64,000 bases of DNA from contig JADLDO010000023.1 of assembly GCA_020846635.1 (NCBI GenBank), positions 248,001 to 312,000 of the forward strand, read 5' to 3'. Within the stretch, counting starts at the first letter, position 1. Each line of letters starts with the position of its first letter. The notes under the pieces were generated by a model. It was not told the DNA's origin. It worked only from the letters and a program-made list of their open reading frames with translations, and did no database searches. The position numbers and the translations under genes are program-made. This stretch comes from Caldilineaceae bacterium. GTDB taxonomy: Bacteria > Chloroflexota > Anaerolineae > Caldilineales > Caldilineaceae. Of this stretch, positions 32,225-40,438 are shown piece after piece.

Positions 32225-34267
32225 ATGAAACAACACACTCACCACGATCTTCACCATTCTCACATCGCCGATACTCACTTCTCCAAGATTCTCTCTATCA
32301 GAACCCGTTTTACCCAGCCCCGCTTTGTGATGATCCCCTTCGCAGCCATCGGCATCACCATCTTCATAACCATCTTCATAACCATCCTTGTCAGTCTCCT
32401 AGCAACTTCTCTGCCCGCGCGGGCCAATGCGCCGATCCAAACCGCGCCGCTCTGGGCTCGCCACCCGGATGCCGGTATCTGGGTTGTCTATCGGGGGAAC
32501 AACACGGCTCAGGATCTGCAAAAACCCTATATCAAGGGGGTGATGGCTTATACCGTCTGGAACGACATCTATGTTGGCCCCAACCAGTACGACTGGTACA
32601 CGATTGACAAAGAGCTAGACTTTATCATCAACCAGGCGGGCAAGAAGGCCATGCTCAACAGTACCGTCGGCTATTGTCCATCGCTGGAATGGCCTGCATG
32701 GATGCGTGACCGCGTTGCCACGCACACCGAGGCGAACAGTATGGGCTGTCATCCGCTTCAGTTCTGGGACCCTGTCTATATTGATCTCTATAAAGTCTAC
32801 ATCAATAACCTTGCCACCCACCTGGCGCAATTTGACGCCAATGATGCGCGCCCGGATCAGACGGACATTCTCTTTGTGCGCGCCCAGGTGATGGCGGAGA
32901 CGATGGAGAACCTGCCCAATGACGATATGCTCTCAAAGTGGCAGTGGCAGGATTTTACCCCCGCGCCCAATGGCAACATCCACAAAGTCGATCTGACCCG
33001 CAGCATTAAATATGCCTATCAGGAAGAAATCACGCTGACCTATCAACGGGAACTGGCGCGTGCCTATGCCGAAGTGGGCCTGCCTGCACCCACAGCCGCG
33101 GCCAAAGGCGGCGGCTATTGGGGAGCTTACCCCACGCGCGATACCTTTGTCGCTGAAGGGGTCTGGTTTGACCAGCACAGCGGCTCGCCCAATCCGCCCG
33201 GTTGGTATTATGACCTCTACAGCAAAGTCAAGAGCGGTGAGACACGCGGCACGACGGAGACAGGGGGCAGAGCGCCCGACGATCTGTTGGCGCAATATAC
33301 CTATTGGGAGATTCTGGCGGCGTTGCATTTTGGGGTCGAGTTTATCGGCATCTATGGCACGAACCGATTCTCGCCCGATCTCCAGCCAAAAGGCGCGGTG
33401 GGCTATCCAGAGAACCAGGAGGCGTTGGCGTTTGGTGAGCGCTATGCCGGGCATTATCGCGACCCAGCGACCTCCCCCGGCGCGTGGATTGCGCTGCGCG
33501 GTGGCTATCCAGAAGATCGCTTTAGCGGCAATATCTATGCCCGGCGCATGTGGACAAACTATGAGTTCCTGATGACCCAATATCGCCCGCAAGATTCTGT
33601 GCTGCTCGTTGGGTTGGAGCATACCCGGCGGCAGATCGACAGCATCAATCCGGTGGTCAGGCGCTATGGCATGCAGCGTTGGACGAGCGAGGTATCCGCG
33701 TGTGAAAGGTCGTTTACGGTGGAGATGTGCGAATATCTCCTGCAGCCGCCGGACGAGTATCTATGGCGATCCAATGGACGGTACGAGTATACCTATCCAA
33801 CGACCGATCTAGGCAAAGTGGTCTATTGTGGGGAAACGATCTTCTGTGGGGACCCGGCGAACGACACGCATACAGAGACGATGCTATGGGCGCGGCGCAC
33901 GAACGGCGAGGGGGGCTCGCCCTATATGCGCTTTAACCTCAACGATGCGTTTGCTGAATCGCTAGGGGGCCGCGCCCAGGTACGGGTGGTCTACCTGGAC
34001 GCGGGCAATGGCAAATGGGAACTGCGCTACGACAGTAAAGCTGCTGCCGAAAAGTCGGCAGTCGTCGTGCAGAAGGGCAACAGCAACCTGTGGAAAGAAG
34101 TGACGGTCGATCTCCAGGATGCAGCGTTTATGAACCGGCAGGAGGGCGGCACAGACCTGAGTCTCTTTAATATGGGGGACGACGATGATACCTTTCATCT
34201 GGTAGAGGTACTGCGCGTTGCGCCGGTAAGCTACGAAGTTGGAGCAATAGGGCAAACCACACGATAA
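32225..34267 (+). CDS. Secreted TIM-barrel-like protein, paralogue B
   Basis: 680 residues from the ATG at 32225, chosen because its upstream AGAAAG resembles that of paralogue A; a GTG at 32204 would overlap the hairpin region. Signal segment IGITIFITIFITILVSLLAT, then ARANA. The body follows paralogue A through the whole protein (SRHPDAGIWVVYRGNN is ARHPDAGIWVVYRGNN here; GGGYWGAYPTRDTFVAEGVW is identical). The match stops at FHLVEVLR. Paralogue A then has a Pro-rich spacer and YLPNLQR; B instead ends with 16 unrelated residues (VAPVSYEVGAIGQTTR). Its last 101 bp overlap the convergent gene. Function as for A: unproven glycan-active protein. Confidence 0.75.
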   Translation: MKQHTHHDLHHSHIADTHFSKILSIRTRFTQPRFVMIPFAAIGITIFITIFITILVSLLATSLPARANAPIQTAPLWARHPDAGIWVVYRGNNTAQDLQKPYIKGVMAYTVWNDIYVGPNQYDWYTIDKELDFIINQAGKKAMLNSTVGYCPSLEWPAWMRDRVATHTEANSMGCHPLQFWDPVYIDLYKVYINNLATHLAQFDANDARPDQTDILFVRAQVMAETMENLPNDDMLSKWQWQDFTPAPNGNIHKVDLTRSIKYAYQEEITLTYQRELARAYAEVGLPAPTAAAKGGGYWGAYPTRDTFVAEGVWFDQHSGSPNPPGWYYDLYSKVKSGETRGTTETGGRAPDDLLAQYTYWEILAALHFGVEFIGIYGTNRFSPDLQPKGAVGYPENQEALAFGERYAGHYRDPATSPGAWIALRGGYPEDRFSGNIYARRMWTNYEFLMTQYRPQDSVLLVGLEHTRRQIDSINPVVRRYGMQRWTSEVSACERSFTVEMCEYLLQPPDEYLWRSNGRYEYTYPTTDLGKVVYCGETIFCGDPANDTHTETMLWARRTNGEGGSPYMRFNLNDAFAESLGGRAQVRVVYLDAGNGKWELRYDSKAAAEKSAVVVQKGNSNLWKEVTVDLQDAAFMNRQEGGTDLSLFNMGDDDDTFHLVEVLRVAPVSYEVGAIGQTTR

Positions 34268-34940
34268 AGCTTATCACGATCATTTCGCCCCCATCTTCAA
34301 TGGCATCCACCATTCTGAAGATGGGGGTTTCGCGCACGAGCATATGTAGAACATCGCCCACACCCGCAAAGAGGCCGAAGGCGACGAGCAGACCGAGCAG
34401 ATAGTGTGAATCTTGGCGGAAGGCATGGCTGCCCGAATAGTAGAAAATGCCGAGCGTGAGCAGCAGCGTTCCAAATAGCAGTATATAGAAAGCCAACTCG
34501 CCATAGTCGGCCCCTCTGAGTCCCCACAGTGCGGAAAAGTGGAGGGTGTTTCTGATGATTTCGCCTGCGTGTTCGTGGATCGTGAGGGAATCATCGAGCA
34601 GAATATAGCCAAAGACGGCTGACCAAAAGAGATAGCGTTTCTCACTACTTCGCAGTGCATACCAGGCAAAGAGCAGCACAAGCCAAAAGAGCTTGATATA
34701 TTGGAAGAACTCCCCATAGCCGCGCTCGCGCGAAATCGAGAGGTAGTCACTGCTGCTGACGCCCGTATACCAATAGACGAGATGTAGGAGTATCAAGACA
34801 AGATCGACTGCGACAAGCAGCGTGATCAATGTCTGGGAGAGCCGGGCGATGGCTGGATTTTGCAGTGCGAAGGGTCGCATGATCGCGCCCTTCGTGGCTT
34901 CCCAGTTCAGGGTTCTGGTGGGTACAGTTCTAGTTGCCAT
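34167..34940 (-). CDS. Multi-pass membrane protein of unknown function
   Basis: 257 residues with about six or seven hydrophobic helices (for example TLITLLVAVDLVLILLHLVYW, LFWLVLLFAWYAL, LAFYILLFGTLLLTLGIFYY, IVISFIVWFALLLQL). A loop reads DDSLTIHEHAGEIIRN, with acidic and His residues that could bind metal. I do not recognise a family. It is the last gene of the long minus-strand polysaccharide locus and its 3' end overlaps paralogue B by 101 bp; the final 20 residues (LPAQRAVPLPDERYHRRPPY) are written in the antisense of that gene's conserved end. Confidence 0.65.
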   Translation of the reverse strand: MATRTVPTRTLNWEATKGAIMRPFALQNPAIARLSQTLITLLVAVDLVLILLHLVYWYTGVSSSDYLSISRERGYGEFFQYIKLFWLVLLFAWYALRSSEKRYLFWSAVFGYILLDDSLTIHEHAGEIIRNTLHFSALWGLRGADYGELAFYILLFGTLLLTLGIFYYSGSHAFRQDSHYLLGLLVAFGLFAGVGDVLHMLVRETPIFRMVDAIEDGGEMIVISFIVWFALLLQLRSLPAQRAVPLPDERYHRRPPY

Positions 34941-34982
34941 AGGTTGGTTTACCTTTCGTTCTTGAAATAGACGCCCGCGGCG

Positions 34983-36698
34983 CTATGGGGCTATCCAGCG
35001 AATTTCATCGGCAAAATCGTTGATCTTGCGCGATTCTTCCGCCCGTGACAGCACAATCTCTCTCTCTTTGAGGTCTGTCGTCACCAAGATGAGTTCGGGC
35101 GCTTGCAGAGCAGCGAGCATTTCGTCGATGACGCGGTTGGCTTCTTCTCTCCCCAAATGGGCGATTTCTCCGGTTGTCAGGCTGACTTCATGCTCACCTT
35201 TCGCACAGTCAAAGCGCTGAAAGGCTTGTCCGGTTGCGCCCTCCATGCGCCGGCAGTCATAGCCCCTTCTCAGCAGTAAATTGAGAAGCATCTGCTGCGA
35301 ACCATATTGAGTTGTCAAGAGATGGAGTGGTGCAGCCGCATGCGTGTCAAGATAGCTGTTGAAACGTTCCACTTCTATATTGATGCGCGTCTTTTCGTAC
35401 CATTGGAAAAGTGGGGCAAACGCGATGCCGGACAACAAGCGGCGACCGTCCCCCGTGGAGACAGACGATCCAGCGCCGATGACGAGCGCGACCTCTTCAA
35501 CGCCGGTGACGGGTGTGCTTGTGGAGAAAAGCGTAAGCACGTTGGGAAAGGAGGAGTGCAGATAGGGCCTGGCTGAACTTGAGAACTGCCAGCCAGTAAT
35601 ATATTGCGCCACGAAAAGCAGGCCCAAGAGCAGGAGGATTGCCCTATGGAGGAGATGGCGCTTTGTGGACAAAGACGCAAGCGCTGAAAATGCCGAGAGC
35701 GCAAGGAGGGCGGCAAAGGGGATGAGGTAATAGAGATATTTGGGTGTGGTCATGACGCCCAGGTAGACGATGTAGCAGGGGACGCTGCCAAGCAGCGCAA
35801 ACCCACCTGTTCGCCAATCCCGCTTGCGAACGAGATGAATGATCCCAATCACGATCAGCAGGGCCAAAAGAGCCGTAAAGAAGGTAACATGACTGCGTAG
35901 GTCGTTGCTCTCTAGCAGCCGGAGCAGGAAGCTGCCGCTTGTCCCATTCGGGGTCGTGCTGCTGAGGGAAGCCCTGTGGCTGCCGGCAGAAGCGAGGACT
36001 TGGCGGATACCACTCCCGCTCAGATAGAGGCCGAGCAGCGCCGTGATGCCTGTCACCACGGCGACCCCCGCTGTGCGCACCAAAGTCCGCGGCCAATTTC
36101 CCTGGTGCAGCAGCGGCAAGATGGCTGGAGTCACCAACAGCAGGTCAAAGCGCATCCATGAGCCAACGCCAAGCAGGATGCCGCTTAAGAGCAGGTTGAA
36201 CAAACTATCGCCGAAGGTCACAACCCAGAATGCCGTGACAAAAAAGCTTGCGGCGATGACAGTGCTGTTAGCATAGTAGGCGCTGGTGAAGGCTTCTTGA
36301 AATAACAAGAGCGCCAGCCCACAACTCGCAAAGGGGAACTTCGTCATGCGGCTGAGCAGTGCGGCGGAAACGAGGATAAAGACGATGGCAGCCAGCGCAC
36401 TCAGCAGCGAGAGAAGCGTGAACGTCTCCACGCCGGTCAACTTGTGGAGAAATACCGTCAGCGCATAGGTGCCGGATTGCACGTTATAGCGATAGGCAAG
36501 CGAGGTTGCCTCACGACCTATCGTCGCAATTTGCGCCGCACCGTTGGCAATCCCCAGGCCATCACCCTCAACGGCTGCAATGGGAAAGGTGCCAACCATT
36601 GCATAGGTCAGGAGTGCCGTGAACATCAGACCTGGCAAGAAAGCGCTCGCAGCTGCGGATCGACGTCTTGAATATCCCAGCGATGGCCTAACGAGCAT
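34983..36698 (-). CDS. GT-C-like polytopic membrane glycosyltransferase
   Basis: 571 residues from the ATG at 36698, which has AAAGGAG just upstream; the frame is open to 36734 but that would overlap the preceding gene. About ten hydrophobic helices fill the first 370 residues, with VEGDGLGIANGAAQ in the first large loop, followed by a soluble C-terminal domain of about 200 residues. This architecture fits dolichyl-phosphate-mannose-type (GT39/GT83-like) transferases that use lipid-linked sugars on the outer face. The usual catalytic Asp-Glu/Asp pair is not obvious beyond EGDG. Located in the exopolysaccharide locus. Confidence 0.65.
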   Translation of the reverse strand: MLVRPSLGYSRRRSAAASAFLPGLMFTALLTYAMVGTFPIAAVEGDGLGIANGAAQIATIGREATSLAYRYNVQSGTYALTVFLHKLTGVETFTLLSLLSALAAIVFILVSAALLSRMTKFPFASCGLALLLFQEAFTSAYYANSTVIAASFFVTAFWVVTFGDSLFNLLLSGILLGVGSWMRFDLLLVTPAILPLLHQGNWPRTLVRTAGVAVVTGITALLGLYLSGSGIRQVLASAGSHRASLSSTTPNGTSGSFLLRLLESNDLRSHVTFFTALLALLIVIGIIHLVRKRDWRTGGFALLGSVPCYIVYLGVMTTPKYLYYLIPFAALLALSAFSALASLSTKRHLLHRAILLLLGLLFVAQYITGWQFSSSARPYLHSSFPNVLTLFSTSTPVTGVEEVALVIGAGSSVSTGDGRRLLSGIAFAPLFQWYEKTRINIEVERFNSYLDTHAAAPLHLLTTQYGSQQMLLNLLLRRGYDCRRMEGATGQAFQRFDCAKGEHEVSLTTGEIAHLGREEANRVIDEMLAALQAPELILVTTDLKEREIVLSRAEESRKINDFADEIRWIAP

Positions 36699-36708
36699 TG
36701 TCGCTCCT

Positions 36709-37359
36709 TTAACACTCTCCCAACGCCAACCCATACTGAAACCAGTAGAAACCGAATTTTGTCAGCTCGGAGAAAACAGCCTTTTGACCAGCCTCATTGA
36801 GCCACCAATTATCAGGGTTGAAGTCCTCATATCCGACCGGCTGGTAGTAGATTTGAACATCACTGCCCGCCAGGTGGTGGCGAAGCACACAGAGCGTGCG
36901 GCGGAGATGATACCAACTGGTGACGACCAACACGCTGTGCAGGTCATTTTCCCGAAGCGTGCGCGCAACCTGCTGCGTATCTTCCCAGGTATTGTTTCCT
37001 AATAAATGGTAGATGGCCTCTGGCGGCACACCTATTGCCACTGCCTGGGCGACTGCAGCGCGCCCATGCCCGCTGCCGCCTGTATACCAGATTTGTGGCG
37101 CTAAACCTTGCTGAAATAGCTCGATCCCCGGCATAAGCCGCTGCTGCGTGTCGCCTCCCATGATCACCAACGCGTCGGCATGCGCCACATGGGCCGGTAG
37201 ATCAAGCGAATGGCCCAATGCGCGCAGGCCATCCTCATCGGCAGGGCTTAAGGTTAGTGGTGCAAAAAGCACAAGCAGCAGGGCTATGCTGCCCCACAAT
37301 CTTGGGCGCATATTCAGGAGGCGCGCGGGTAGACAGTAGTGCCAGTGGTTCCTAAACAT
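36709..37359 (-). CDS. DUF218 (YdcF/SanA/ElyC-type) envelope protein
   Basis: 216 residues with an N-terminal membrane segment (LWGSIALLLVLFAPLTL). The DUF218 fold is clear: HADALVIMGGDTQQRLMPGI, IWYTGGSGHG, NTWEDTQQVARTL, SVLVVTSWYHLRRT, with the acidic and His residues typical of the family. Members such as SanA and ElyC act in envelope integrity and lipid-carrier metabolism; the reaction is unknown. It overlaps the upstream asparagine-synthase-like gene by 8 bp, pointing to translational coupling. Confidence 0.85.
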   Translation of the reverse strand: MFRNHWHYCLPARLLNMRPRLWGSIALLLVLFAPLTLSPADEDGLRALGHSLDLPAHVAHADALVIMGGDTQQRLMPGIELFQQGLAPQIWYTGGSGHGRAAVAQAVAIGVPPEAIYHLLGNNTWEDTQQVARTLRENDLHSVLVVTSWYHLRRTLCVLRHHLAGSDVQIYYQPVGYEDFNPDNWWLNEAGQKAVFSELTKFGFYWFQYGLALGEC

Positions 37360-39244
37360 GCGCTACTGCCTCTGCGGGATACTGATAAGGCCGTTTGTAG
37401 ACAAAGTTGGGCAGGCCAACGGCGAGGGTGGCGAGCATTGAAATGGGATAGGCGTAGTCACTCACCCCTTGATAATGCTGATCGAGCATCGCTGCAATTT
37501 GTGGCTTGTTGAAGATGGCCGGATCAAAAAAGTCGGAGTGGATAAAGCTGTCCAGCATATGGCGCAGTGCGCTATCTTGCCGGATCTCTCCACCCAAACC
37601 GCTCATGTGTGCGCGTGTTGTATCTTTGACACGTTGGGGCGCAAATTTCTCTAAAAGCCGCCCCTCGATGATCTCCTTGCGCGCCTTCAGGTGATTGAAG
37701 AAATTTCCCCGAAGTGTGCCTTTGAGCAGATAGCCGGTATTGGCGTTGGGAACGTGGCGAATTTTCGGGCCAAGATGGTAGATCATAGCCTGGTACATCG
37801 CCTGACCATAGCGCATATAGGGCGGGAGACTCAGCGTAAAGTTCAGATAGTCCGGGTCGAGAAAAGGGCGAAACAACTCAAAGAGATGGCTGTCGACCGG
37901 CCCGGCGCAGAAGGTCATGCGCGTCTGTCTTTCGCGCATATCCCACAGCTCAAAAGCCTGCCAATTTTCTTCATCAGCCATTGGCTGGAAGGAACCGGCA
38001 AAGACGTTGGAGAGTTCCGGCATCTGCTGGTCGAGAAACTCTTGGCGAAAGAGCAAATGGAGCGCGCTTTTCTGATATTGCATGTACCAGTGATGCGCCT
38101 TATTCACGAATTGATCGCGGGTATAGGGCAGCAACATGAAGCTAGAGAGGTGCGTCCCAGAGCTTGCATCCCCCATCCAGCCCCCTGCCATGAAGTCGGC
38201 ATGCTTCTTCAGGTGCGCGTGGTTGGCGACGGTCGCGCCATGCGTAAAGGGGATCGCGCCATCTGTGCGCCAGACGATCTGGGGCAAGGTGACGGAAAGC
38301 GGTACAGCCCCCGGAGTTTCCAGATGATGGTTGAAGCCCAACGCCTGGGCGATGGCGCGGGCGGATTGGACTTCTTCGGCGTTGGGGTCGCCCAGTGTGC
38401 GGGCCATCTGGGGGGGCCGCGTTTGAGAGAGCGCACAGGCCACCGCGCGGCTGTCTAGTCCCCCACTGAGGCTGAGAAGCAGGCGACCTGTATGCTCAAG
38501 ACGGCGGCGCGTGCTGTTCAGCAGCAGATCGGCCCACTCTTCCACAAGGGGTTCGTGACGCTTGCCCGGTGTGCGTGGATGGAAGCGAAGATAGGCGTAG
38601 CGCGTCAGCCGCGTCTCGCGATCACTGTACTCCAGGTAGGTGGCCGGTGGCAGGCAAGCGACATTCTTGTGGAGCGTGCGCCCGCCCACATGATGGCGGT
38701 AGACGACCAACTGGATCAGCCCCACCGGGTCAAGTTCGGGCAAGGGATCGGCGAGGGCTAAGATGGCTTTCTTTTCTGAGCCAAAGAGCAAACCCTGGGG
38801 CTGTGCCAAATAGTAAAAGGGCTTGCTGGCGAGCGGGTCATTAAAGATCAGCAGCCGGTTGGCAGCGGGCTGGTAGATGACCAGGTTGAATTCGCCCTTA
38901 AGGAGGGATACGAATTGGGGGCCTCGTTCGAGGAAGAGCGCCAGGAGTTGTTGGCAAGGCGTCTGTGCCCACGGCTCATTGACTGCGCGCCGAATCTCGT
39001 CCCAATTAAAGAGCTGTCCTTCCAGAAAGAGGAGGCTCGTCTGTGCCGGGTCGGTTGCCGGCTGGTCGAGCGTGTTCGTCCACAGTCCGGTGAGCATGTT
39101 GGCGATCACCGCCTGATCGCTCTGCACGCTTCTCGTCACCCACTCGATGTTCGGCAGCGCATGAACGATTTCAATGCGCTGCATCATTTCTCCAGCGTTG
39201 GCGAGTGGGCCAACGCCACTTACAAATCCGCTGATCCCCGGCAT
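37352..39244 (-). CDS. Asparagine-synthase-like amidotransferase lacking the catalytic cysteine
   Basis: 630 residues. The N-terminal half has the fold of a class II glutaminase (GQLFNWDEI, LLKGEFNLVIY, FNDPLASKPFYYL) but begins MPGISG, so the nucleophilic Cys2 of MCGI is Pro. The start is secure: GGAG lies 6-7 bp before the ATG and no alternative fits. The C-terminal half is an ATP-pyrophosphatase domain with SGGLDS at 260-265. Asparagine-synthase-like proteins are common in exopolysaccharide loci, for example those tied to exosortases, where their role is unknown. This copy should use ammonia or do another ATP-dependent condensation. Confidence 0.85.
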   Translation of the reverse strand: MPGISGFVSGVGPLANAGEMMQRIEIVHALPNIEWVTRSVQSDQAVIANMLTGLWTNTLDQPATDPAQTSLLFLEGQLFNWDEIRRAVNEPWAQTPCQQLLALFLERGPQFVSLLKGEFNLVIYQPAANRLLIFNDPLASKPFYYLAQPQGLLFGSEKKAILALADPLPELDPVGLIQLVVYRHHVGGRTLHKNVACLPPATYLEYSDRETRLTRYAYLRFHPRTPGKRHEPLVEEWADLLLNSTRRRLEHTGRLLLSLSGGLDSRAVACALSQTRPPQMARTLGDPNAEEVQSARAIAQALGFNHHLETPGAVPLSVTLPQIVWRTDGAIPFTHGATVANHAHLKKHADFMAGGWMGDASSGTHLSSFMLLPYTRDQFVNKAHHWYMQYQKSALHLLFRQEFLDQQMPELSNVFAGSFQPMADEENWQAFELWDMRERQTRMTFCAGPVDSHLFELFRPFLDPDYLNFTLSLPPYMRYGQAMYQAMIYHLGPKIRHVPNANTGYLLKGTLRGNFFNHLKARKEIIEGRLLEKFAPQRVKDTTRAHMSGLGGEIRQDSALRHMLDSFIHSDFFDPAIFNKPQIAAMLDQHYQGVSDYAYPISMLATLAVGLPNFVYKRPYQYPAEAVAHV

Positions 39245-39302
39245 CTATGACTCCAATCTCTCAGGCATGGTGGGAAGTATGCCCGGCGAGCAATCGTGGT
39301 CG

Positions 39303-39773
39303 CTACTTGTTCAAGGGACTTAGGTAGTGATCGATCACCCGGTGAATATTGCATGCGGGTCGCGTATAGCGGCGCATGATTTTGGACTGCACATCCGCAA
39401 TGGCGGCTTCAAGTCCATCCAGGTCTTGACACCAACAGAGGTATCCTTCCTCGGCCATTGTTCTTAAAAGTTCCGCTTGGTGCTGATCATAGCGATCCGC
39501 ATTGCTGACACTGACAAGGGGCAAGCCATGTGACAGGGCTTCCATCGTGATACCAATGCCGCCATGCGCGATCACCAGCGTCGCCTGTGCGTAGTAGGGC
39601 GCTAGTGAGGGGGCAAAGCGGAAATAGGGCATATTGACCGGCTTATATTGGCCGTTGCCAATTTGCATAACGCCTGCTTGTGTACCCAGTTGGGGGACAA
39701 GTTGATCGACTTTGTGTACAAGCGGGTCAAAGTCTGTTGTGCCGACTGTGACAAAGAGAAATGGTTGCGACAT
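39303..39773 (-). CDS. Alg13/PssE-like glycosyltransferase catalytic subunit
   Basis: 156 residues, GGGAG before the ATG. It is the UDP-sugar-binding half of a GT28-type enzyme: FVTVGTTDFDPLVHKVDQL, then ATLVIAHGGIGITMEALSHG and PLVSV. It pairs with the Alg14/PssD-like gene just upstream, 23 bp away. Such two-piece enzymes (Alg13-Alg14, PssE-PssD, Cps14G-F) add GlcNAc, glucuronate or galactose to a lipid-linked sugar. Given the uronic acid genes here, a glucuronosyl or similar transfer is plausible. Confidence 0.88.
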   Translation of the reverse strand: MSQPFLFVTVGTTDFDPLVHKVDQLVPQLGTQAGVMQIGNGQYKPVNMPYFRFAPSLAPYYAQATLVIAHGGIGITMEALSHGLPLVSVSNADRYDQHQAELLRTMAEEGYLCWCQDLDGLEAAIADVQSKIMRRYTRPACNIHRVIDHYLSPLNK

Positions 39774-39796
39774 TTACAACTCCCGATAGCCTAGAC

Positions 39797-40273
39797 CTAG
39801 AGAAGGCGTCCCTCATAGAGGGCACGCGGCCACTTATCTTTAAGCTGCGGCCATTGTACGAAGAAACGATGGGCAATGTTGTACATGATTCGACCTGTCA
39901 GCGAGAGGTTTGTCACCCGCGCCGCACATTCGACGTAGATGATGCGCACACCGAGCAGCCTGCCCGCAAGCGAAATCGGTACGGCAATCGCCGGGCCGGA
40001 ACTCAAAATGGCAGTGGGGCGCACTTGCAGCAGCACGCGTACGGATTGCAGACCCACCCGAACGGTGCGCAGGACAGCCGAGAGCCAGGGCGTGTTCTTG
40101 CCGCGCGGTCGCCAGACCGAATGGATTGGGCCGGGCCTGCGAATCCGGTCAATGGAGAGATTGTCCTCTGCCGAGACAACATAGTGGTATTCATAGGGGC
40201 CTTCCAGCAGATCGACCAAGTTCAGCAACTCGGTCGTATGACCCCCCTCGCCCAACACAACCAGTATTTTCAT
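39797..40273 (-). CDS. Alg14/PssD-like membrane subunit of a glycosyltransferase
   Basis: 158 residues from the ATG at 40273 (GAAGG upstream); the frame is open to 40342 but those codons lie in palindromic intergenic DNA. Family marks: ILVVLGEGGHTTELL near the N-terminus, ILSSGPAIAVPISLAGRLLG and IYVECAARVTNLSLTGRIMY. Alg14-like subunits recruit the soluble Alg13-like subunit to the membrane and bind the acceptor lipid; the partner is encoded just downstream. Confidence 0.86.
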   Translation of the reverse strand: MKILVVLGEGGHTTELLNLVDLLEGPYEYHYVVSAEDNLSIDRIRRPGPIHSVWRPRGKNTPWLSAVLRTVRVGLQSVRVLLQVRPTAILSSGPAIAVPISLAGRLLGVRIIYVECAARVTNLSLTGRIMYNIAHRFFVQWPQLKDKWPRALYEGRLL

Positions 40274-40438
40274 CCGCATCACCTTCTTGTCTGTCTTTAG
40301 CTTTAGGCCGCCGGAGGCTAAAGCCATCCGGCTAGGGAACAACGCCCCTTGAAAGGGGCTTCAGAAGTGGCACTTAACCCTCCCGCGCCCAATGGGCTCC
40401 CGTCAGAAGCTTCCGGGAGGGTGGTTTTGGCTAGCCCC
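40274..40438. repeat. Cluster of three palindromes in an intra-locus gap
   Basis: gctttag (40300-40306) with ctaaagc (40318-40324); gcccctt (40344-40350) with aaggggc (40353-40359); accctcccg (40377-40385) with cgggagggt (40414-40422). They fill most of the gap between two co-oriented polysaccharide genes. They could be an internal attenuator or processing site, or dispersed palindromic repeats. Confidence 0.55.

Noticed and set aside
37352..39244. Whole locus as an exosortase/PEP-CTERM system
   Set aside because: Asparagine-synthase-like and heparinase-like genes resemble such loci, but no exosortase (multi-pass protein with the Cys/Arg/His triad) and no PEP-CTERM tails are present in the window.
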